Positions 54,530 to 63,320 are shown, counted from the first letter of the stretch. The stretch: DNA of 64,000 nt from an uncultured Bacteroidales bacterium (GCA_903828645.1 CAIKNA010000208.1:1-64000), one strand, 5' to 3'. Numbers and translations are program-made. Notes: generated by a model not told the origin, from the sequence alone.

Positions 54530-54739
54530 TTATTGGTTTGGTAATTGTTCATTCATCAATTTGGCTGCCGGGGTTGCCTGTTCGGTTGTTTCCCGGGGTT
54601 TATCATCGTCAAAAAGTATTCTGACCGAAGCGCTGTATGTATCGTCGTATTGTCCGTTGCGCACCGACCAGAAAAACGCTGCCAGGAAACCGCCGGCAAG
54701 CACCACACTAAAAGCAACAAGGACAAGGATTACACTCAT
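54530..54739 (-). CDS. ccoS: cbb3 oxidase assembly protein CcoS
   Basis: A 69-residue protein with one N-terminal helix (MSVILVLVAFSVVLAGGFLA) and the family phrase FFWSVRNGQYDD. CcoS is required for cofactor insertion. It precedes ccoNO by 3 bases and is preceded by a recognisable Shine-Dalgarno (AGGAG). Confidence 0.88.
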   Translation of the reverse strand: MSVILVLVAFSVVLAGGFLAAFFWSVRNGQYDDTYSASVRILFDDDKPRETTEQATPAAKLMNEQLPNQ

Positions 54740-54839
54740 ATTATTTCTCCTGAAGGCAAAATAAAGATTAAAGTATCAAATTTCCAAAATAGCAGCAGTG
54801 AAATACCTCGAATTCAAGAAATTTATATTCAGTCTAAAT

Positions 54840-57272
54840 TCATGATCTTCCTTCAAACTTACTAAAACGGGCTGATACAAAAACAGATAGCGTAACAAAA
54901 GCAACAATTGTTACGGAACTCAGGGGCATGAGAATGGCGGAGACCACCGGTGACAAATTGCCCGTGATGGCAAAGCTCAAACCGACAACGTTGTACAAAA
55001 AGGAGAGCCCCATGCTGATGAAGACAATCCTCATGCTGGTGCGGCTAAAATCAAGGAAGTAAGGAAGGTGGCTGAACCGTCCCGACTCCAGGATGGCATC
55101 GCAGGCAGGTGAAAAATGGTAGATGTCGTCGGCAATGGAGATCCCGCAATCGCTTTCTCGCAGGGCGCCTGCATCATTCAGCCCATCGCCGATCATGAGA
55201 ACCTTTTTTCCCCGGGCTTTCAAATCGCGGATATATTCGAGTTTCTCCCTGGGCGATTTATTAAAATTCAAATGGTCTCTGGAAGGGAAAAAAGCCAGGA
55301 GATTTGGCAATTCGGCATCGTTATCACCCGAAAGAAGGTGCAGCTCATACCGCGTTGCAAGTTCCTCCAGAACCTCCTTCATCCCCTCGCGGTATTGGTT
55401 GCTGATCCCGATAAACCCTGCTATTTCATCGTCAAAGGCGACAAAAACACGACCACCGGCGGCCGTCATGGTCTTCGTTCCTGTGACAAATTCCTCAGAA
55501 CCGATCTTCAGAAAATGGCCCTGCACATGGCCTTCAATGCCTTTGGCCGGCACCTCGTTAAACCCAGTAACCGGGAGCGGGGCAAATCCCTGTAGCTGCC
55601 TGTATATGGCGACACTGGCGGGATGGGTTGAATGCCGCACCAGGGAGGAGATACAATGCAGTTGATCGTGTGAAACGGCAAGCGAGCCGAAATCAGCACC
55701 AAAACCATCGTTGCGCGTGATGGTGCCGGTTTTATCAAATACGATGGTATCAATCCTGGAGAGCGCCTCAACCACCCCGGTTCTCTTGAGATAAAAATTA
55801 TTCCGCCCGAAAACCCGCATGGCGCCGCCCAGCGAAAAGGGGTAGGTCATGGCAAGCGCACAGGGGCAGGCTACGATTAGAATGGCTGTGACCACCAGGA
55901 AGGCCATGGAGGGGTTGTAACACCACCAGAATATCCCCGAAACCGTGGAAAGGAGAAGGATCATCACGGTAAAATACCTGCTGATCACATCCAGGATGGA
56001 ATCCCAACGGGTCGATTTTTCCATGCCAGCCATGTCCTGGTTCCAAAGTTCGGTAAGGTGACTCTGGGCTACTTCACGTTCCACGATCAGTTCTATGGAA
56101 GCGCCAGCCTGGCGCCCACCGGCAAAGATGCGCTCGCCTTCTTTCCTGGCTACCGGCGACGACTCCCCGCTCACGAAACTGTAATCAATGGAGCCATCAC
56201 CCTTTACCAGCAAGGCGTCAGCCGGCACCAGTTCCTGGTTTCTGACCAGTATCCGCATCCCGGTCTTCAGGTTTTTGATGGGAATGATCGATTCGGAACC
56301 CGAATCAGCGATGATGGTTACCGCTACCGGAAAATAGGAGCGATAATCCCGTTCAAAAGATAGTGCCTGGTAGGTCTTATCCTGGTACCAGCGCCCGATG
56401 GAGAGAAAAAAGACAAGCCCTGCCAGTGAATCCATAAACCCTGCACCCGTTCCGGAGATGATTTCATAGGCACTGCGAAAAAAAAGAACGAGAATTCCAA
56501 TGGCAATGGGTACATCAATACTAACAAACTTCTTTTTCAATCCTTTATAGGCAGAAATGAGAAATACCGACCCTGAATAAAAAGCCACCGGTATGCCAAA
56601 CAGGATGTTGAGCAACCCGAAATTCTGACGCAACAGGTTCTCCACAGCATCATTCACACTGAGGTAACCCGGAAAGCTGAAAAGCATGATATTCCCAAAA
56701 CAGAACCCTGCAACACCCAGCCGGTAATAGATCCCGCGGTTGATTTTGCGTTTTGCCTCCTTCTGAAGTGTATCGGTTGTGAGCTGAGGGATATAATTGA
56801 CAGCGGCCAGCATCTCGATCAGCTGTCGTAATGATATCCTGGCATCATGAAAGGTGATGACGACCTCCTTTTTAACAAAATTAACGGATGAGTGTATCAC
56901 CCCGTCGTTAAGCCGCTGAAGGTTCTCCAGCAGCCAGATGCAGGAACTGCAGTGAATGGCAGGGATGAACAACCTGACTTTGCTTACCCCATCCCCGGTA
57001 AACTCCAGCAAATCCCCGCGGATCTCCTCGTTGTCGAGATAGGCATACCTGCTGCCAACTTCTCCGTTGCCCGCTTTAAGACCGGGATGAACCTCGTATT
57101 TATAATAGTCGCAGGCATTGCTTTGGCTCAGTATCTCATACACCATTTTACAACCGTTGCAGCAAAAAAGCTTCTCCCGGAAACTGATGGGTACAGTTCC
57201 GCAATCCTCCCCGCAATGGTAGCATTCGTTGGTGTTTTTTGCCGTCTCACGGCCAGCTGTATTTTCAGTCAT
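54840..57272 (-). CDS. ccoI: Copper-exporting P-type ATPase for cbb3 assembly, CcoI-like
   Basis: An 810-residue P1B ATPase. An N-terminal Cys-rich zinc-ribbon-like part (CYHCGEDC, FCCNGCKMVYEIL) is followed by an HMA-type copper site (IHCSSCIWLLENL), then the ATPase core: membrane CPCALAM, phosphorylation DKTGTIT, and HSTHPASVAI (HP motif), MIGDGLNDAGAL. It delivers copper for the oxidase. I chose the ATG at 57272 (MTENTAGRE); the longer frame to 57320 adds no conserved residues. First gene of the minus-strand cluster. Confidence 0.92.
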   Translation of the reverse strand: MTENTAGRETAKNTNECYHCGEDCGTVPISFREKLFCCNGCKMVYEILSQSNACDYYKYEVHPGLKAGNGEVGSRYAYLDNEEIRGDLLEFTGDGVSKVRLFIPAIHCSSCIWLLENLQRLNDGVIHSSVNFVKKEVVITFHDARISLRQLIEMLAAVNYIPQLTTDTLQKEAKRKINRGIYYRLGVAGFCFGNIMLFSFPGYLSVNDAVENLLRQNFGLLNILFGIPVAFYSGSVFLISAYKGLKKKFVSIDVPIAIGILVLFFRSAYEIISGTGAGFMDSLAGLVFFLSIGRWYQDKTYQALSFERDYRSYFPVAVTIIADSGSESIIPIKNLKTGMRILVRNQELVPADALLVKGDGSIDYSFVSGESSPVARKEGERIFAGGRQAGASIELIVEREVAQSHLTELWNQDMAGMEKSTRWDSILDVISRYFTVMILLLSTVSGIFWWCYNPSMAFLVVTAILIVACPCALAMTYPFSLGGAMRVFGRNNFYLKRTGVVEALSRIDTIVFDKTGTITRNDGFGADFGSLAVSHDQLHCISSLVRHSTHPASVAIYRQLQGFAPLPVTGFNEVPAKGIEGHVQGHFLKIGSEEFVTGTKTMTAAGGRVFVAFDDEIAGFIGISNQYREGMKEVLEELATRYELHLLSGDNDAELPNLLAFFPSRDHLNFNKSPREKLEYIRDLKARGKKVLMIGDGLNDAGALRESDCGISIADDIYHFSPACDAILESGRFSHLPYFLDFSRTSMRIVFISMGLSFLYNVVGLSFAITGNLSPVVSAILMPLSSVTIVAFVTLSVFVSARFSKFEGRS

Positions 57273-57302
57273 AAATTGAAGGCCTCCAATATCAGGCCGC
57301 CG

Positions 57303-57310
57303 CAAAATTA
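57303..57310 (-). promoter_or_regulatory. -7 box TAATTTTG of the cbb3 cluster
   Basis: Perfect TAnnTTTG on the minus strand, 30 bases before the ccoI start at 57272. No -33 box and no FNR-type palindrome (TTGATnnnnATCAA) found. Confidence 0.45.
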
Positions 57311-57525
57311 AACAAAACACTCCTGTTTTTCAGACTTCACTATGGAGCGAAAATATAGAAACCGGGTGCAACCCGGAATCATTCATCCATATTTTTCTAT
57401 TATTTCATATATGACATTTCCCTTAAATATGACCAAATATGGAATAATATTAACTGTTTATCATGCCTTTATTATTCTCTTATCCTAATATTAACATAAT
57501 TTTTTGTTAAAATTTGTTAATTTTC

Positions 57526-57556
57526 TTGACATGAAAAAAAAAGCATACTACTTTTG
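57526..57556 (+). promoter_or_regulatory. Promoter of the protease/inhibitor array
   Basis: TTG (57526-57528), 20 bases, then TACTTTTG (57549-57556): a textbook Bacteroidota promoter, 126 bases before the C1 protease start. Confidence 0.65.
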
Positions 57557-57682
57557 TCCCGTAATTAGATTGAGTCTTCTTAAGTTAAATTATCAACAGG
57601 TTACCAGTTGATTGACAATTGACGGCGCAGCTGAAAACCGTTAATAGAGTAAGCAAAACACCAACCACTAAATCATAAGCAA

Positions 57683-58480
57683 ATGAAAAAAGAAAAAACC
57701 GCAACACCGGAGTACAATTTTGGCTGGGTGCCCGACCTGCCTGATGCCAGGGATTTAATCTACTCTGCCACCCTTTCGGTAATGAAAAAATTAGCTTCAA
57801 AAGTTGATTTGAGAAGCAAATGTCCTCCGGTTTACGATCAGGGGCAATTGGGCAGTTGTACTGCAAACGGCCTGGGTGCAGCCTTTCAGTTTGAACAAAT
57901 AAAACAAGCCATCCCCGATTGGGTTCCCTCCCGCTTATTTATTTATTACAACGAAAGGGTGCTGATGAATACCGTGAATTCCGACAGCGGTGCATACATT
58001 CGCGACGGCATCAAGACCATGAATAAGCAGGGAGTGTGTGCGGAAAAAAACTGGCCCTATGACACTGTAAAATTCACCCAAAAACCACCGGCACTGTGCT
58101 ATAGCAAAGCAATGACAAACCAGGTGCTTAGCTATATGAGAGTGAACAACGGAAGCCTGAACCAACTGCAGTCCTGCCTTTCTTCAGGTTTCCCGATCGT
58201 ATTTGGTTTCTCGGTTTATGAAAGCTTCAGGAGCATTGGCAAAAACGGGATCATGCCGATGCCAAAACCCACCGAACAAATGCTTGGCGGTCACTGTGTC
58301 ATGGCTGTGGGCTATGATGATGCCAAACACATGTTTATTGTCAGGAACAGCTGGGGACCTTCATGGGGCGACAAGGGATATTTCTACATGCCTTATGCCT
58401 ATATCACCGACACGGCCCGTTGCGATGATTTCTGGACCATCAGGATGGTTGAACAAGGGGTGGCTGTTAAGAAAAAGTAA
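57683..58480 (+). CDS. Papain-like C1-family cysteine protease without signal peptide
   Basis: A 265-residue protease with the full C1 catalytic set: oxyanion Gln53 and nucleophile Cys59 in YDQGQLGSCTANGLG, His204 in GGHCVMAVGYDD, Asn222 in RNSWGPSWGDKGYFYMPY. The N-terminus (MKKEKTATPEYNFGWVPDLP) has no signal peptide and only a short leader (DARDLIYSA) before the mature fold, so no long inhibitory pro-domain is present. First gene of a plus-strand array with an M12 protease and a chagasin-like inhibitor. Probably cytoplasmic or exported by a route not visible in its sequence. Confidence 0.9.
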   Translation: MKKEKTATPEYNFGWVPDLPDARDLIYSATLSVMKKLASKVDLRSKCPPVYDQGQLGSCTANGLGAAFQFEQIKQAIPDWVPSRLFIYYNERVLMNTVNSDSGAYIRDGIKTMNKQGVCAEKNWPYDTVKFTQKPPALCYSKAMTNQVLSYMRVNNGSLNQLQSCLSSGFPIVFGFSVYESFRSIGKNGIMPMPKPTEQMLGGHCVMAVGYDDAKHMFIVRNSWGPSWGDKGYFYMPYAYITDTARCDDFWTIRMVEQGVAVKKK

Positions 58481-58565
58481 GCTTATTCCATGCCATATTC
58501 TTCTATTTGCGTATATGGTACAATTTGCTTTCTGAAATAATTAAACGAATAATATAACCTTAAAG

Positions 58566-59642
58566 ATGAAAAAAATGGCAAATCAACTGAAAAAACCAGA
58601 AGATCACGATCACGGATTCATCGGTTGTTGCATCAAACAGCTGCCAAAGGAGCAATGGGTGGCTGCAGCTGCAAAAGCGATTGAGATCAATCCAAACAAT
58701 GCCCCGGCCCTTCACCTCCTTAAACTGGCCATGCCGGATGCTGTTCTTCAGCCTGAACACCTTGCGGTGGTCACCACCAAGTATTGGGGAAGCGGCGGAG
58801 TACAACTGACCGTCGGGTTTCTAGATAATCCACCTGCAGCGCTCCGGACACGCATCCTGTCGCACATGAATGCCTGGGGCGCTTACGCAAATGTCCGTTT
58901 TGTCGAATCATCGGTCAATCCGCAGGTCCGTATAAACAGGGGTGCCGGAGGCGGCTATTGGTCTTACCTCGGTACGGATATTCTCAACATCCCTGCAAAC
59001 CAGGCGACCATGAACCTGGACAGTTTTTCGATGACCACAGCCGATTCTGAATTCTACCGGGTAATACGTCATGAAACAGGCCACACACTCGGGTTTCCCC
59101 ACGAACACATGCGCAGTGAAATTGTCAATGCTATCGACTATGAGAAAGCCATTGCCTATTTCATGGCTTCCCAGGGCTGGTCGCGGGACAAGGTGATCGC
59201 ACAGGTACTTACCCCCCTGGATCAATCATCGCTGATTGCAACTGCACAAGCCGATCCCAATTCGATCATGTGTTACTGGCTGCCCGGATCGATCATGAAA
59301 AATGGCATCGCCATTCCGGGAGGTACAAACATTGACACACAGGACGGCCAATTTGCAGGTCTTGTATACCCCAGAAACAGCGGGTTGTTCTCCACCTATT
59401 ATACCTGGCGGGGATGCGGGACCGTGAACCTGAACATCACAAATTCAAACATTCATGCCGGGTCTGCTGTCTATGCCGCCATAAGCGAGTATACCAGCAA
59501 CCCCAGGCAAACCAGGTTTATCGGTTCGGCAAGAATGGGAATTTGCAACATTTCGCCTTATGAAGGCGGCGTGCATATCTGGGCGGAGATCAATTGGTCC
59601 AGTCCAATCAATGTATGCATCGACCTGGCGGTTCGCTCCTGA
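58566..59642 (+). CDS. Astacin-like M12 metalloprotease with C-terminal accessory domain
   Basis: A 358-residue protein. The catalytic domain (about 65-270) has the zinc motif HETGHTLGFPHEH (His169, Glu170, His173, His179) and a Met-turn SIMCY (Met235), as in astacins. The N-terminal 60 residues (MKKMANQLKKPEDHDHGF start) show no signal peptide. Residues about 275-358 are a separate strand-rich domain (TWRGCGTVNLNIT, NIHAGSAV, RFIGSARMG, GGVHIWAEINW) that recurs as the whole of the next protein. It lies 85 bases after the C1 protease and 65 bases before the stand-alone domain gene. Confidence 0.88.
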   Translation: MKKMANQLKKPEDHDHGFIGCCIKQLPKEQWVAAAAKAIEINPNNAPALHLLKLAMPDAVLQPEHLAVVTTKYWGSGGVQLTVGFLDNPPAALRTRILSHMNAWGAYANVRFVESSVNPQVRINRGAGGGYWSYLGTDILNIPANQATMNLDSFSMTTADSEFYRVIRHETGHTLGFPHEHMRSEIVNAIDYEKAIAYFMASQGWSRDKVIAQVLTPLDQSSLIATAQADPNSIMCYWLPGSIMKNGIAIPGGTNIDTQDGQFAGLVYPRNSGLFSTYYTWRGCGTVNLNITNSNIHAGSAVYAAISEYTSNPRQTRFIGSARMGICNISPYEGGVHIWAEINWSSPINVCIDLAVRS

Positions 59643-59707
59643 TGAGCAGGTTATCACCAATCATTATGAATGAATATTTTTAAATTAACAACTTAAATAT
59701 TTATACA

Positions 59708-60088
59708 ATGGATAAAAATAACGAAGGCAGTAACATGCCATTAACCGGTCACCAGGCAACCGTTGATGCCAAACAATATATCATTGAAACAAAAAAATCT
59801 TCAGCTGTGGGCGCGCCCCTGGGTCTTGATACAGGCTGGTCCGCCACCTGGAGGGGATGCGGGGTGATCCATCTGAACATCAACTGCCCGACAATCCATG
59901 CGGGTTCTACTGTTCTCGTAAGCCTCAGTGAATATTCCAATACAAGCAATCCTGCCGGGAGCCGTTTTATCGGGGCAGCGAGGTTTGCAATTTACAACAT
60001 CGCACCGAGGGAAGGCGGGGTCAATATCTGGGCGGAGGTCAGCTGGCCAAATCCCATCAACATCTTCTTTGGCCTTTTAGTTAATTAA
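59708..60088 (+). CDS. Stand-alone copy of the metalloprotease accessory domain
   Basis: A 126-residue protein. After a 40-residue leader without signal character (MDKNNEGSNMPLTGH), residues about 41-126 match the C-terminal domain of the preceding metalloprotease at roughly half of positions (TWRGCGVIHLNI, TIHAGSTVLVSLSEYS, RFIGAARFAIYNIAPREGGV, IWAEVSWPNPIN). I do not recognise the domain. It could bind the protease or its target, or modify it in trans. A strong hairpin follows its stop. Confidence 0.7.
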   Translation: MDKNNEGSNMPLTGHQATVDAKQYIIETKKSSAVGAPLGLDTGWSATWRGCGVIHLNINCPTIHAGSTVLVSLSEYSNTSNPAGSRFIGAARFAIYNIAPREGGVNIWAEVSWPNPINIFFGLLVN

Positions 60089-60098
60089 AAAATGCAGC

Positions 60099-60135
60099 AA
60101 ATTCCGGCTTGAACCTTTTTCAAGCCGGAATTTTA
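60099..60135 (+). terminator. Perfect 15-bp hairpin between domain gene and inhibitor gene
   Basis: Bases 60099-60113 pair exactly with 60119-60133 (5-base loop), followed by TT. It looks like an intrinsic terminator or attenuator. The inhibitor's start codon is at 60145, only 11 bases past the stem. Confidence 0.75.
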
Positions 60136-60144
60136 CAACCAAAT

Positions 60145-60444
60145 ATGGTAGAAACCATTAATTTACGGCAGGGTGAAAGAACTGCAGTTTCTTTTACAAG
60201 CCTGGCAACCGCAGGTTATTCCTGGCATTTTGAAATAGGGAATGTTGGTGTTATCTCTGTTGAAAAGAGCGTAAACAGCCAGGAGATGCGTAAAATGCCC
60301 CTTGGCGCCTCCGTGGAGGAGATTTTCACCATCAAAGCCATTCGCATGGGTACCTCCAAATTATTTTTCCGGCAGAGCAGAAGCTGGGAAACTGATGTTG
60401 AACCTATACAGTCAAAAACATATTACATACAGGTTATTGATTAA
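60145..60444 (+). CDS. Chagasin-type (I42) cysteine protease inhibitor
   Basis: A 99-residue protein with the layout of chagasin inhibitors, which block papain-family enzymes with three loops. Loop 1: LATAGYSWHFE (residues 20-30, the NPTTGYxW motif); loop 2: PLGASVEEIF (about 52-61, a degenerate GxGG); loop 3: RQSRSWE (about 76-82, the RPW motif with Ser for Pro). Strands between them (FTIKAIRMGTSKLFF) also fit. No signal peptide, matching the signal-less C1 protease encoded 2 kb upstream. I chose the ATG at 60145 (MVETINLRQGERTAVSF); the ATG at 60109 lies inside the hairpin. Confidence 0.8.
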   Translation: MVETINLRQGERTAVSFTSLATAGYSWHFEIGNVGVISVEKSVNSQEMRKMPLGASVEEIFTIKAIRMGTSKLFFRQSRSWETDVEPIQSKTYYIQVID

Positions 60445-60482
60445 CAAAATTTTAATTTCAATTTCCTACCTCATCCACGCGC

Positions 60483-60512
60483 ATGATGGCTGTCAGTACA
60501 GCCGTCATTTTA
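60483..60512 (+). terminator. Terminator of the inhibitor gene
   Basis: ATGATGGCTGT (60483-60493) pairs with ACAGCCGTCAT (60498-60508, one mismatch or wobble) around a CAGT loop and is followed by TTTT. It separates the array from cydA. Confidence 0.7.
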
Positions 60513-60548
60513 GCTCTATTCAACCTGACCTGACACCTTAGAATTTGG

Positions 60549-60556
60549 TATATTTG
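60549..60556 (+). promoter_or_regulatory. -7 box TATATTTG of cydAB
   Basis: Perfect TAnnTTTG, 23 bases before the cydA start at 60580. No -33 box at the usual distance. Confidence 0.5.
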
Positions 60557-60579
60557 CCTGCCATAAAAACGGTAGAAAC

Positions 60580-62157
60580 ATGGTTGAACATGTAGACCTT
60601 TCGCTGATTGACTGGTCAAGAGCCCAATTTGCACTAACTTCGATATACCACTGGATTTTTGTTCCGCTCACCCTTGGACTGGCATTTATTGTCGCCATCA
60701 TGGAGTCGGTTTATGTCAAAACGGGCAACCCGGAATGGAAACAGATCACTAAATTCTGGATGACCCTGTTTGGAATCAACTTTGCCATCGGAGTGGCGAC
60801 CGGCATCATCCTGGAGTTCCAGTTTGGCACCAACTGGTCGAACTACTCATGGTTTGTCGGCGACATTTTCGGGGCGCCGCTCGCCATCGAAGGGATCATG
60901 GCATTTTTCCTGGAATCGACCTTCATCGCCGTCATGTTTTTCGGGTGGAACAAGGTCAGCAAGGAGTTTCATCTCGCTTCTTCATGGCTCACGGCAATCG
61001 GGGCTAACCTTTCCGCATTGTGGATCCTGGTGGCCAACGCATGGATGCAGTACCCGGTGGGGATGCAATTCAACCCGGATAGTGCCCGCAACGAGATGAT
61101 GAATTTCTGGGCGGTACTGTTCTCCCCTGTGGCTATGAACAAATTCCTCCATACCGTATCATCTGGATACGTAACAGCATCGGTCTTTGTGGTGGGCATC
61201 AGTGCATGGTTCCTGCTCAAACAGCGGCATATCCTGCTCGCCAAACGAAGCATCCTTATAGCCGGTATTTTCGGACTTGTCACCTCCCTGTTCCTGGCGT
61301 TCACGGGAGATGGTTCTGCCTACCAGGTTTCACAAAAACAACCCATGAAGCTGGCCGCTATGGAAGGATTGTACCAGGGTAAACAGGGAGCCGGGCTGGT
61401 TGCCATAGGTATTCTGAACCCTTCCAAAAACCCCGGTGATGGCAAAGATGCCTTCCTGCTCAAAGTTGAGTTTCCAAAACTGCTTTCATTCCTGGGATAC
61501 CGCAATCCCGATGCATTTGTGCCGGGAATTGACGACATTGTAAAAGGAGGATACAAACCCGGTTTCGATCCTGTAAATCCCGTGGAAAAGGAACGGACGC
61601 TGTCGGTTGAAGAGAAGATCAGCCGCGGAAAAAAAGCCGTTGCCGCCCTGGCATCGTACCGCCTTGCAAAAACCGCCGGCGACAGCAACACAAGCAACCT
61701 TGCCCTGCGGGAACTTAAACTGAACTTTCCATGGTTCGGGTACGCTTACCTCAACTCCCCGCAAAGTGTCATCCCCAACGTTCCGCTAACCTTTTACAGT
61801 TTTCACCTGATGGTATACCTGGGAATTTACTTTATCATGCTTTTCACGGTAATACTTTACCTTGTCAGCAAGGACAAACTTGAAACCCAGCGGTGGCTGT
61901 TGCGGATATCCATCTGGACCATTCCTTTCGTATACCTGGCCTCCGAGGCAGGGTGGGTGGTTGCTGAAGCCGGACGCCAGCCGTGGGTTATCCAGGACCT
62001 GATGCCGGTGATGGCAGCTGTATCAAAAATCGATGCCACTTCGGTCATCATCACCTTCTGGCTTTTTGCAGCCCTGTTCACCGTTTTGCTGGCAGCCGAG
62101 CTGATGATCATGATGAAGCAAATCAAACTCGGGCCTAAAGAGGGAGGAACTAAGTGA
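60580..62157 (+). CDS. cydA: Cytochrome bd oxidase subunit I
   Basis: A 525-residue quinol oxidase subunit with about nine membrane helices. The N-terminal heme His region (YHWIFVPLTLGLAFIVAIME), TGIILEFQFGTNW, the FLESTF segment and the GRQPWVIQ motif are present. Between about residues 245 and 390 lies a large hydrophilic part including the Q-loop with GDGSAYQVSQKQPMKLAAMEG. With CydB it reduces oxygen at very low concentration without pumping protons. It overlaps cydB by one base. Confidence 0.95.
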   Translation: MVEHVDLSLIDWSRAQFALTSIYHWIFVPLTLGLAFIVAIMESVYVKTGNPEWKQITKFWMTLFGINFAIGVATGIILEFQFGTNWSNYSWFVGDIFGAPLAIEGIMAFFLESTFIAVMFFGWNKVSKEFHLASSWLTAIGANLSALWILVANAWMQYPVGMQFNPDSARNEMMNFWAVLFSPVAMNKFLHTVSSGYVTASVFVVGISAWFLLKQRHILLAKRSILIAGIFGLVTSLFLAFTGDGSAYQVSQKQPMKLAAMEGLYQGKQGAGLVAIGILNPSKNPGDGKDAFLLKVEFPKLLSFLGYRNPDAFVPGIDDIVKGGYKPGFDPVNPVEKERTLSVEEKISRGKKAVAALASYRLAKTAGDSNTSNLALRELKLNFPWFGYAYLNSPQSVIPNVPLTFYSFHLMVYLGIYFIMLFTVILYLVSKDKLETQRWLLRISIWTIPFVYLASEAGWVVAEAGRQPWVIQDLMPVMAAVSKIDATSVIITFWLFAALFTVLLAAELMIMMKQIKLGPKEGGTK

Positions 62158-63320
62158 TGTTTGAAACAATGTCGATTGAAACGCTGCAGGCCTATTGGTG
62201 GATCATCATTTCGATTCTCGGGAGCCTTCTTATTTTCCTGATGTTCGTGCAGGGGGGGCAGACACTGATCTATACCATCGGGAAAACCGAACCGGAACGT
62301 AAAATGCTGGTCAATGCACTGGGTCGCAAATGGGAGTTCACCTTTACAACCCTGGTCACTTTTGGCGGGGCTTTTTTCGCCTCTTTTCCCCTCTTCTACT
62401 CGACCAGTTTCGGGGGCGCCTACTGGGTGTGGATGGCCATCCTGTTCCCGTTCATCATCCAGGCGGTCGCTTACGAATTCCGGAGCAAACCGAATAATTT
62501 ACTCGGGCATAAAACCTATGAATGGTTTCTGATCATCAATGGTTTGCTGGGTACAGTGCTGATCGGCACAGCGGTAGCTACATTTTTCACCGGATCGGCC
62601 TTCCTGGTAAATAAATCGGCCCTGACCAACCTCCCCGACCCGGCGATTTCGCGGTGGCAGCATCCGGCACACGGGCTTGAAGCAGTTTTAGACTGGCGCA
62701 ATGTGGCACTTGGGCTTGCTGTGTTTTTCCTGACCAGGGTACTCGGCACTCTCTATTTCATGAATACCATCGACGATGAAAACATCCTGGCCCGTTCAAA
62801 AAAACAGTTGCTGGTGAATGGTATCCCATTCCTGGTATTCTTCCTTGCTTTTTGTGGCGCCCTGTTCACCATGCCGGGATACGCCATCCGCCCGCAAAAC
62901 GGGTTTGTTTTGGGTGAATCATACAAATACTTTCACAACCTCATCCATATGCCGATTGTGTTGATGTTCTTCTCATCCGGGGTGGTGTTTGTACTCCTGG
63001 GAGTGGCCCTGCCTCTGGTTGATTCCTCTAAATATGCTGCATCCGGTATCTGGTATGCGGGAGCGGGAACGATCCTCACGGTTTTTGCCATCTTCTGCCT
63101 GGCGGGGTTCAACAACACCGCCTATTATCCATCTTCGTTCGACATACAATGTTCGCTGACCATCCACAACAGTTCATCCAGCCATTACACGCTTGCAGCC
63201 ATGAGCTACGTTTCACTGCTTGTTCCGTTTGTGGTTGCCTATATCTGGTATGCCTGGAAAGCGATCAACAGCAAAAAAATCGATGCCGCGGAGATGGAGG
63301 AGGGAGGGCATTCCTACTAA
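62157..63320 (+). CDS. cydB: Cytochrome bd oxidase subunit II
   Basis: A 387-residue membrane protein with about nine helices, typical of CydB (LQAYWWIIISILGSLLIFLM, FVQGGQTLIY, GTLYFMNTID, IWYAWKAI near the end). The ATG at 62157 shares its first base with the last base of the cydA stop (TGATG), suggesting coupled translation; a GTG at 62154 is possible. A run GAGGGAGGA lies just upstream. Its stop overlaps that of the histidine kinase gene on the other strand. Confidence 0.93.
   Translation: MFETMSIETLQAYWWIIISILGSLLIFLMFVQGGQTLIYTIGKTEPERKMLVNALGRKWEFTFTTLVTFGGAFFASFPLFYSTSFGGAYWVWMAILFPFIIQAVAYEFRSKPNNLLGHKTYEWFLIINGLLGTVLIGTAVATFFTGSAFLVNKSALTNLPDPAISRWQHPAHGLEAVLDWRNVALGLAVFFLTRVLGTLYFMNTIDDENILARSKKQLLVNGIPFLVFFLAFCGALFTMPGYAIRPQNGFVLGESYKYFHNLIHMPIVLMFFSSGVVFVLLGVALPLVDSSKYAASGIWYAGAGTILTVFAIFCLAGFNNTAYYPSSFDIQCSLTIHNSSSSHYTLAAMSYVSLLVPFVVAYIWYAWKAINSKKIDAAEMEEGGHSY

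Larger units (their letters stand above)
57273..57682. other. Divergent intergenic region between cbb3 cluster and protease array
   Basis: It holds the ccoI -7 box (57303-57310), a small GC hairpin CCGGGT/ACCCGG (57362-57367 with 57371-57376), a very AT-rich middle (57390-57525) and the promoter of the C1 protease (57526-57556), with a leader of about 120 bases. No gene seen. Confidence 0.6.

Noticed and set aside
57598-57612. Possible FNR-type site TTGAT near the protease promoter and similar half-sites before ccoS (about 54770) and cydA (about 60436)
   Set aside because: Only one half-site matches in each case; the second ATCAA half is missing, so no FNR/Crp-type regulation is claimed.
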